Source: Actinomycetota bacterium (GTDB lineage: Bacteria; Actinomycetota; Acidimicrobiia; Acidimicrobiales; Ilumatobacteraceae). Taken from it: 64,000 bases of DNA. The stretch is taken from contig JAUSLV010000022.1 of assembly GCA_030645495.1 (NCBI GenBank), positions 62,001 to 126,000 on the forward strand, in the 5' to 3' direction. Position numbers and translations under genes: made by a program. Numbering within the stretch: the stretch's first letter is position 1; the number at the start of each line of letters is the position of its first letter. Under the pieces are notes generated by a model. That model saw only the letters and a list, made by a program, of their open reading frames with translations, ran no database searches and was not told the origin of the DNA. Below are positions 58,649 through 64,000 of the stretch, piece after piece.

Positions 58649-58699
58649 CATTCCCGAGGGTTTCCACGTGGGGTGGTGGCGCCGAAACCCTCCGGAATG
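58649..58699 (-). repeat. Palindromic element, copy 4
   Basis: On the minus strand: arm CATTCCGGAGGGTTTC, a diverged core GGCGCCACCACCCCACGTG, and arm GAAACCCTCGGGAATG. It begins 2 bases after the stop codon of the cytochrome P450 gene. Confidence 0.9.
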
Positions 58700-58701
58700 G
58701 G

Positions 58702-60030
58702 TCAGGTGGTGGCTGCCGTCACGATGGGGGCGGCGAGACCCTCGGTGTCGCACCTGGCCTGCCAGCGGGCGATGGTGGCGTCCAGCCCGTCGCCCAACCG
58801 CGGGCCCGAGGTGAACGTGGCGGGCAAGTGCTGCATGCCGTTGATCACGCCCACGGTCTCGTAGTGCACGGCGCGCTCGCTGTCGCACACGAAATCGGGC
58901 ATCCGCTCGAGCACCTGCGTGAGCATCGTCTTGTAGATCGCGCGGGCGACGTTCGAGCCGATGCAGCGGTGGATGCCGAGGCCGAACGAACTGTGCCGGT
59001 TGTTCGTGCGGTCGAGCTTGATCTTGTGCGGATCGGGGAACACGCTGGGGTCGCGGTTGGCCATCGCCCATGACAGCCACAGGCGGTCGCCCTCCTTCAA
59101 CTGCTGGTCGGCGTACTCGCAATCCTGCGTGACGGTGCGGCCGTCGCCAGGTGCCGGCGTGTAGAAGCGCAGGAACTCCTCGGTGGCGGAGTTGATCAAG
59201 TTCGGCAGATCGGCCGCGAGCCTGTCGCGCTCGCCGGGGTTGTTCGACAGCCAGTCGAGCGACTTGGCGGTGAGCGACGTGGTGGTGTCGAACCCGCCAC
59301 CGATCAGCAGGCTGAGCTGACCGCGGATGTCGGTGTCGCTCGGGGTCTGGCCGCCGATCTTCGACGTCACGAACGCGTGGACGAGACCAGGGCGCGGGCG
59401 CTGGCGGACGTCCTCGATCTCCTGCCCCAGCTTCGCCATCATGCCGAAGTAGGCCTCCAGCACACGCGGCAGGTCGGGCGAGTGCGGCGGCGTGTAGATG
59501 GTGGCGTGCGCCGGCTCGCAATAGATCACCCAGTCCGCGAGCGGCAAGCCCATCAGCGCCATCGTCATCACTGCCGGCACGATGTTGGCCAGGTCGTCGA
59601 CGAAGTCGATGCTGCCACTCTCGATCTTCTCGTCCAGGCAGGCGCGAGTGAGGTCGGCCACCATCGGCGCCCAGCGCGCCACCGCTGCCGGCGACAGGTA
59701 GGGGTTCATCAGCGAGCGGTATTCCTTCTGGTACGGCGGGTCCATCTCGAGGATGCCAGTCTGCTGGCCGCTGATGGGAGGGATGCCGATGCCCAGGTAG
59801 CCCTTGCGCTCGCCCTCGGGGTCGTTGTCGCTCGACAGCAGGTGCGGGTCGCGGGCCAGTTCGAACACGGACTTGTGGTCGCTGATCACCCAATGGCCGC
59901 CGTAGGTCTCGGTCCAGGCGACGGGGCAGCGCTGTTGCAGGTCGTCGGTGATCGCCTCGAACTCGAGGCGGTGGTCGGGTGTGTGCCGGTCGTAGTGGAC
60001 CTCGGCGCGGCCGGGAACGGTGTCGGTCAT
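58702..60030 (-). CDS. Cytochrome P450
   Basis: A soluble bacterial P450 of 442 residues. The haem-binding loop is SSFGLGIHRCIGSNVA, with the thiolate Cys. The I-helix LIGGGFDTTTS has GGFDTT in place of the common AGxDT. The K-helix is EEFLRFYTPAP (ExxR). There is no membrane anchor. It starts 10 bases after a [3Fe-4S]-type ferredoxin gene that is its likely electron donor. The substrate is unknown; related mycobacterial P450s act on sterols or lipids. Confidence 0.93.
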   Translation of the reverse strand: MTDTVPGRAEVHYDRHTPDHRLEFEAITDDLQQRCPVAWTETYGGHWVISDHKSVFELARDPHLLSSDNDPEGERKGYLGIGIPPISGQQTGILEMDPPYQKEYRSLMNPYLSPAAVARWAPMVADLTRACLDEKIESGSIDFVDDLANIVPAVMTMALMGLPLADWVIYCEPAHATIYTPPHSPDLPRVLEAYFGMMAKLGQEIEDVRQRPRPGLVHAFVTSKIGGQTPSDTDIRGQLSLLIGGGFDTTTSLTAKSLDWLSNNPGERDRLAADLPNLINSATEEFLRFYTPAPGDGRTVTQDCEYADQQLKEGDRLWLSWAMANRDPSVFPDPHKIKLDRTNNRHSSFGLGIHRCIGSNVARAIYKTMLTQVLERMPDFVCDSERAVHYETVGVINGMQHLPATFTSGPRLGDGLDATIARWQARCDTEGLAAPIVTAATT

Positions 60031-60040
60031 GGCGTGCTCC

Positions 60041-60235
60041 TCAGGCTTCGATCACGATGGCTTGCTCGGGGCAACCGCCGGCGGCAAGGCGAACCTTGGC
60101 CTCCAGCTCGGGCGGCACGTGCTGGTCGGGCGCACTGGCGTGGCCGTCCTCGTCGCTGAGCACGAAGAACTCGCCGGCGGCCATGGCACACAACGTGTGC
60201 CCCTGACACTTGGTCTCGTCGACCCATGCCTTCAT
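60041..60235 (-). CDS. Ferredoxin of the [3Fe-4S] type with a CxxHxxC motif
   Basis: A protein of 64 residues. The cluster motif is CQGHTLC followed by GGCPEQAIVI, that is CxxHxxC-xn-CP, in which His replaces the second Cys as in several mycobacterial P450 redox partners. That fits a [3Fe-4S] cluster with atypical ligation. A purine-rich AAGGGG site precedes the ATG. It is co-transcribed with the P450. Confidence 0.9.
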   Translation of the reverse strand: MKAWVDETKCQGHTLCAMAAGEFFVLSDEDGHASAPDQHVPPELEAKVRLAAGGCPEQAIVIEA

Positions 60236-60333
60236 CGGGATCCCCTTCGATCCGACGCGTCCCCCGACGCGTGGTGCCCAGATCCTGGCACACCGTGCCA
60301 GGGCGCGTGGACGCACTGGTTCCCGGCCTCGCC

Positions 60334-60384
60334 CATTCCCGAGGGTTTCCACGTGGGCGGGTCACGCCGAAACCCTCGGGAATG
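60334..60384 (-). repeat. Palindromic element, copy 5
   Basis: 51 bp with perfect 16-bp arms (CATTCCCGAGGGTTTC / GAAACCCTCGGGAATG) and, on the minus strand, core GGCGTGACCCGCCCACGTG. It begins 35 bases after the stop of the dehydratase gene on the same strand. Confidence 0.92.
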
Positions 60385-60419
60385 TGCTGGGGCCCGGCCT
60401 GGGCGGGTCGCTGTCGGGG

Positions 60420-61430
60420 TCAGGCGAGGAGGCGGGTGTAGGTGTCGATGTCGATGTTCGAGCCGCACACGATCAGGCCCACGTGCGCGCCGGCCAACGT
60501 GTCGCGCAGCGGGCCCAGCAGCGCGGCGAGCGCGGCCGCGCCGGCAGGCTCGACGGCCAGCTTCGCGTCGAGGAACGTCAGCCGCATCGCGGCGCGCAAC
60601 TGGTCGTCGTCCACCAGCACCAGCCCGTCGACGCTGCGGCGGGTGCACTCGTACGACCACGGCAACGCGTAGGGCGCGCCCAGGCTGTCGGCGATCGAGG
60701 TGGGTCGTTCGATCGGCTGCGGCTCGCCCGCCCGGAAGCTGCGGTGCATCGAGTCGGCGCCCGTGGGTTCCACGCCGTACACCTGGCACGCCGGGTTGGC
60801 CAGCTTCACCGCGCTGGCGACGCCGCTGCTCAACCCGCCGCCGCCGATCGGCACGATCACCGCGTCAAGGGCTGCGGCCTGCTCCATCAGCTCGGCGCCC
60901 ACGGTGGCGGTGCCCAGCGCGGTGCGACGGCCCTCGAACGGGTGCAGCATCACCCGGCCCTCGTCGGCCACCAACCGCTCGGCCGCGGCGAACGCCTCCG
61001 CCGCGTCGCCGGCCATGATCACCTCGGCGCCGAAGCCCTTGGTCAGCTCGATCCGCCGCGGGTTGGCGGTGCCGATCATCACCACCTTGGCCGACACACC
61101 GGCCGACCGCGCCGCCCACGCGACGGCGATCGCATGGTTGCCCGCGCTCACGGCGGTGACGCCGCGGGCACGCTCGGCCTCGGTGAGCGCGAGCATGTTC
61201 ACCATCGCGCCGCGGGCCTTGAAGCTGCCCGTGCGCTGCAGCAGCTCCAGCTTGGCCGTCACGCGAGTGCCGGGCCCCAGCAGCGCGGGCACCTCGTAGC
61301 CGGGCCAGGTGACCGTGGGCGTGGAGAGCACGTGGTCGGCCAGTTGCTGCCGGGTGGCCGCGATCTCGGCTGCGGTGAGCGGCTGGAAGCCGTCCAGCGG
61401 CTGCGTCGGCGGGGCACTGCGCAAGATCAT
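60420..61430 (-). CDS. Threonine/serine dehydratase-like PLP enzyme
   Basis: A protein of 336 residues of the tryptophan synthase beta-like PLP family. The PLP Lys is in QRTGSFKARGAMVNM; the phosphate-binding loop is IVPIGGGGLSSGVA. AVSAGNHAIAVAWAARSAG is the substrate-binding loop of threonine and serine dehydratases. The C-terminal ACT domain of biosynthetic IlvA is absent, so it is a catabolic or racemase-like type. An ATG at 61430 lies 6 bases after a TACGCT box; the longer reading from 61463 would start before the promoter. Confidence 0.88.
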   Translation of the reverse strand: MILRSAPPTQPLDGFQPLTAAEIAATRQQLADHVLSTPTVTWPGYEVPALLGPGTRVTAKLELLQRTGSFKARGAMVNMLALTEAERARGVTAVSAGNHAIAVAWAARSAGVSAKVVMIGTANPRRIELTKGFGAEVIMAGDAAEAFAAAERLVADEGRVMLHPFEGRRTALGTATVGAELMEQAAALDAVIVPIGGGGLSSGVASAVKLANPACQVYGVEPTGADSMHRSFRAGEPQPIERPTSIADSLGAPYALPWSYECTRRSVDGLVLVDDDQLRAAMRLTFLDAKLAVEPAGAAALAALLGPLRDTLAGAHVGLIVCGSNIDIDTYTRLLA

Positions 61431-61436
61431 CGGCGG

Positions 61437-61442
61437 AGCGTA
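61437..61442 (-). promoter_or_regulatory. -10 box TACGCT of a leaderless gene
   Basis: It ends 6 bases before the ATG at 61430 (dehydratase). Confidence 0.55.
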
Positions 61443-61596
61443 CTGCGGCCCCCACAACGTCAACTCCTCGACTCGTTTCCCGCGTTCGCGTCGCGCGACC
61501 TACCGCATTCGGCCGGCAGATGCCGCGACCTAACGGGGAGGGCTGTGACCCCTCAGTACTGCGGCGCGGCGATCGGCGGCCGCTTCCTTCCCAGGC

Positions 61597-61646
61597 TTCA
61601 CGTCGCGGGATCTACCGCAACCCTGCGGTGAAGCCCGCGACGTGAA
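61597..61646. terminator. Nested perfect hairpin in the intergenic region
   Basis: Outer 13-bp arms TTCACGTCGCGGG / CCCGCGACGTGAA enclose an inner 6-bp stem ACCGCA-ACCC-TGCGGT, with 4-nt internal loops ATCT and GAAG. It lies 34 bases 3' of the Kelch gene and has no T run, so it may be a bidirectional or T-less terminator. The rest of 61443-61679 shows no gene. Confidence 0.5.
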
Positions 61647-61679
61647 CGCCGGTGGGCGGCGGATCTGGGTGCCCGACCC

Positions 61680-63167
61680 TCACGGCGCCGCGGTCACCGC
61701 CGAGAGATCGAGCACCCAGGTGTCGTTCTGATGCTCCACCTCGGATCCCTCTTCGCCGCCGGCCACGATCACCAAGCTGCCCACTACGGCCACGGCCGGG
61801 CTCATCCGGTTGGTGAACGGGGCGTCGACCACCGGCCGCCACCCGCCCTCCCACGACAGCCATGCCTGCAGCGGGCCGTCGAAGGGGTTGTCGATCGTGG
61901 CGCTGAGGGCCACGAGCGAGGTGCCCATGCGCAGCAGGGTGCGCCCAGGTGCATCGGTCCACGAACCCGTGACGGGGTCGAGGTACTGCACCGCCTGTGG
62001 GCCTTGCCCGTACACGGATTGCACGATCACCAGGTCGTCGCCGTTCCCGGCGATGTAGGCGGCGGCGGTAGGCGAGGCCAGCGTTTGCCACCCGGCAGCC
62101 TTTGTCCAGGCGGCGGTCGTACGTTGCGACTCGTCAGAGCCGGCGACAGCGAGGATCCCGCCGTCGGTGAGGGCGATTTGCGAGCGGCGGGCGGCGAGCG
62201 CGCTCATCGATGCGTCGTCAGGGATCGGCGTCCAGGTGTCGGCGGCGAGGTCGTAGATCGCGCCGTCGGTGAACACGTTGGTCAGGTACTGGGGCTGGGG
62301 GTCGAGCCGGACCATCGGCGCCTGGTCGGTGTCGACCGGGGTGACGGCCCGATCCGCGGCGTCGTCGGTGAAGCCGCCCCACAGCGCAATCGTGGTGGAC
62401 GAGGTGGCCACCGACGGGACGAAGCGGGCCGACCACTCCGCGATGGCGCCCTTCACCCAGGTGCCGCTGGCCCGTTGCCAGCGCCATACGGCGGGCGGCC
62501 CTTCCGGGGCGAGTGGGTTGCCACTGAGTCCAGTGTGGACGACGGCCAGCACGTCGCCGCTCCACGCCCAGGGCGAGGGGTTGTAGCGGACGGCCGATGG
62601 CAGGTCGATGGCCGTCCAGGTGAGTGTGTCGAGGTCAAGCAGGGCGGCGCCACCCGGCTGGTCGCTGGTGCGCTCGCTGATCGCCATCACCGAGTTGCCG
62701 GCCAGTTGGAACGTGGCATCGCCGGTGAGCGGCGCCGAGGGGATCTCCTGCCACTCGTCGGCCGCGGGGTCGTAGATGCCGCCACCGAACGAAGTTGCAT
62801 CGGCATCGGCGCCGGGCGACCCGCCGAGCACCAGTACGCGCCCGTCATCCGTCGTCACCGCCCGGGCATGCACGCTCACGGCGAACGGCGGGGCTGCCGC
62901 TGGTCGCCATACCCCAACGGGAGGCATCGACAAGGTGGCGCCGGTGGTTCGATCGGTGCGGTCGCTGCGCAGCGCCAGGCCGGTGGCCACCAGCCCACCC
63001 ACGGCCACGACGGCCGCGGCCACCAGCGCCAGCCGGCGTCGGGGCCGTGCGTCGACCACGGTGGTCGCCATCATCGGGACGGATGTGTCGGTGGATGCGG
63101 CCGTTGGCACCTCTGCGGTCTCGAGCACGTCGCGGTACAGGGCCAGGCGTTCTTCAACGGTGGGCAT
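61680..63167 (-). CDS. Membrane-anchored Kelch-type protein coupled to an ECF sigma factor
   Basis: A protein of 495 residues. A cytoplasmic N-terminus of about 45 residues is followed by one membrane segment (LALVAAAVVAVGGLVATGLA) and a large extracytoplasmic region with Kelch-like blades: VLVLGGSPGADADATSFGGG, IYDPAADEWQEIP, IYDLAADTWTPIP, LDPVTGSWTDAP and LVIVAGGEEGSE. Its start overlaps the end of the sigma gene by 14 bases. This layout suggests a membrane sensor or anti-sigma partner, although no classical anti-sigma motif is seen. Confidence 0.72.
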   Translation of the reverse strand: MPTVEERLALYRDVLETAEVPTAASTDTSVPMMATTVVDARPRRRLALVAAAVVAVGGLVATGLALRSDRTDRTTGATLSMPPVGVWRPAAAPPFAVSVHARAVTTDDGRVLVLGGSPGADADATSFGGGIYDPAADEWQEIPSAPLTGDATFQLAGNSVMAISERTSDQPGGAALLDLDTLTWTAIDLPSAVRYNPSPWAWSGDVLAVVHTGLSGNPLAPEGPPAVWRWQRASGTWVKGAIAEWSARFVPSVATSSTTIALWGGFTDDAADRAVTPVDTDQAPMVRLDPQPQYLTNVFTDGAIYDLAADTWTPIPDDASMSALAARRSQIALTDGGILAVAGSDESQRTTAAWTKAAGWQTLASPTAAAYIAGNGDDLVIVQSVYGQGPQAVQYLDPVTGSWTDAPGRTLLRMGTSLVALSATIDNPFDGPLQAWLSWEGGWRPVVDAPFTNRMSPAVAVVGSLVIVAGGEEGSEVEHQNDTWVLDLSAVTAAP

Positions 63168-63642
63168 CGGGGGTCTCCTCGTTCAGCAGGCGGCGCAGCG
63201 TGGTCATGCCACGGTGCAGGCGATTGCGCACGGCGCTCACGGAGGTGCCGAGGAACTCGGCGGCCTCGTCGTAGCGATAGCCGTAGGCATGGATCAGCAC
63301 GACGACGGTGCGCTCGTCGGGGTGCAGGCGGGCGAGCGCCGCGTCGAGCGGCACGTCGTGTTCGGCGGGTTGGCCATCCCGCGGGCGCTCGGCCGGCCGT
63401 TCGGGCGGCAGCGTGACGGCCCGGTTCCAGCGCCGGTAGCGGCGAGTGCGCGACTGGGCCACGCGGTACAGATAGCCGACCGGGTTGTCGAGGTCGCGCA
63501 GGCGGTCACGGTGCTCCCACGCGTACTCGGTGACCTCGGCGTGCAGGTCGGCCCCCACCTCCAGCCCGTGCCGGGCGATCAGCACGCCGCGCAGGTGGGC
63601 CAGCGCCTCGCCGAGCGGTTGCTCGAACGAGTGGGTGCTCAT
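63154..63642 (-). CDS. ECF-type RNA polymerase sigma factor
   Basis: A protein of 162 residues from MSTHSFEQPLGEALAHLRG. Region 2 includes EYAWEHRDRLRDLDNPVGYL and YRVAQSRTRRYRRW; region 4 includes LHPDERTVVVLIHAYGYRYD, EAAEFLGTSVSAVRNRLHRG. It overlaps the Kelch protein gene and is divergent from the second ECF-like gene 132 bases away. The first 34 codons of the longer frame are unlike the family and were dropped. Confidence 0.85.
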   Translation of the reverse strand: MSTHSFEQPLGEALAHLRGVLIARHGLEVGADLHAEVTEYAWEHRDRLRDLDNPVGYLYRVAQSRTRRYRRWNRAVTLPPERPAERPRDGQPAEHDVPLDAALARLHPDERTVVVLIHAYGYRYDEAAEFLGTSVSAVRNRLHRGMTTLRRLLNEETPDAHR

Positions 63643-63774
63643 GCCGGACGTGTCGATGGGTACCACAACGACTGAAGACCCCCGACCCGCCTCATTCGTC
63701 TCATCGAACCACACAAAGTTCGCTAGGCCTGTCCGAGCTGTCACGATTTCGGGCGTGGCGAGGCCTTGGTGGGT

Positions 63775-64000
63775 GTGACCTTCGAGAAGTTCGTGCGCGG
63801 CGAGGGCCCCCGACTGCGAGCTGCGCTCGTGGCGACGTTCGGGCCGCAGCGCGGCACCGAGGCCGTGGCCGATGCGCTGGCCTATGGATGGGAGAACTGG
63901 GAACGCATCGAGCCGATGGACAACCGCATGGGCTACCTGTTCCGCGTCGCCTACCGCGTGGCCCTGCGCAACGGGCCGCGCCGGGCGCCGGCGTTCACCG
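63775..64000 (+). CDS. ECF-sigma-like protein, 5' part
   Basis: Cut by the window end; 75 residues are visible from the GTG at 63775 (VTFEKFVRGEGPRLRAALVA). YGWENWERIEPMDNRMGYLF matches region 2 of the neighbouring ECF gene and the degenerate copy at 21490. The upstream 35 bases also resemble those before the degenerate copy, including CTGTC(A/G)CG and a terminal GGGTGTGAC. Whether region 4 is present cannot be seen. Confidence 0.7.
   Translation, partial: MTFEKFVRGEGPRLRAALVATFGPQRGTEAVADALAYGWENWERIEPMDNRMGYLFRVAYRVALRNGPRRAPAFT

Noticed and set aside
58649-60384. A composite mobile unit: element copies 4 and 5 flank the ferredoxin-P450 pair
   Set aside because: Copy 5 is better explained as the 3' element of the dehydratase gene; no transposase or target-site duplication is visible.

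Overview
This window is a 64 kb piece of a high-GC actinobacterial chromosome, most likely from the class Acidimicrobiia (Ilumatobacter-like). The inference rests on several signs: gyrA followed by a DUF3566 membrane protein and tRNA-Ile, mycothiol synthesis (mshA), an F420-type LLM oxidoreductase, a 13E12-type HNH gene, Thr-rich linkers on exported proteins, and a very large share of genes with a TANNNT -10 box only 6-10 bases before the start codon (leaderless transcription). The gyrA-tRNA-Ile neighbourhood suggests proximity to the replication origin.

Layout. 1-3.7 kb: the 3' part of gyrA, a TadG-like pilin-type protein, the DUF3566 protein and tRNA-Ile. 3.7-14 kb: an interval that separates tRNA-Ile from tRNA-Ala and holds small membrane, redox and hydrolase genes, a DUF1003/MgtE-N pair, a YefM/RelE-like toxin-antitoxin pair, an HNH gene fragment, a molybdopterin oxidoreductase and a frameshifted LLM oxidoreductase. 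14-17.7 kb: YbjN-mshA, then a minus-strand operon of a MoaD/ThiS-like protein, an RsiG-like (cyclic di-GMP type) anti-sigma protein and an XRE regulator. 17.7-26.9 kb: FKBP isomerase, a peptidase S51-like protein, a tyrosine phosphatase, HNH, a degenerate sigma-like gene, AlkB, an rRNA methyltransferase, an ECF sigma pair, proC, a candidate structured RNA and a SAM hydroxide adenosyltransferase. 27-40.6 kb: acyl-CoA ligase, then rex-hemA-hemC-hemD, interrupted by three exported or signalling genes (including a GGDEF cyclase), then hemB-hemL. 40.6-48.3 kb: an AbiEi/DUF559-like gene between copies of a palindromic repeat, rlmB-ispDF, a Crp-family regulator, an ABC-2 transporter and an OpuAC-like lipoprotein. 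48.3-53 kb: an EssC-like FHA/FtsK triple ATPase divergent from a LuxR-type regulator. 53-55.9 kb: a csoR-copZ-small protein-copA copper operon. 55.9-64 kb: enoyl-CoA hydratase, tRNA-Lys, an NlpC/P60 hydrolase with an MtrA-like site, a ferredoxin-P450 pair, a threonine dehydratase, a Kelch-type membrane protein with its ECF sigma factor, and a second, divergent ECF gene cut by the window end.

The strongest non-gene signals are: (1) a 51-bp palindromic element with an asymmetric core, in five copies, always just 3' of a gene and in one orientation relative to that gene's transcription; (2) about 30 leaderless -10 boxes, which fix many starts and reveal small genes; (3) specific operators: CsoR between -35 and -10, Rex, an MtrA-like direct repeat, a toxin-antitoxin palindrome; (4) a four-hairpin candidate RNA with an intrinsic terminator at 25.76-25.87 kb. 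No rRNA operon, insertion sequence, prophage or CRISPR array was seen. No stretch longer than 300 bases lacks a gene.
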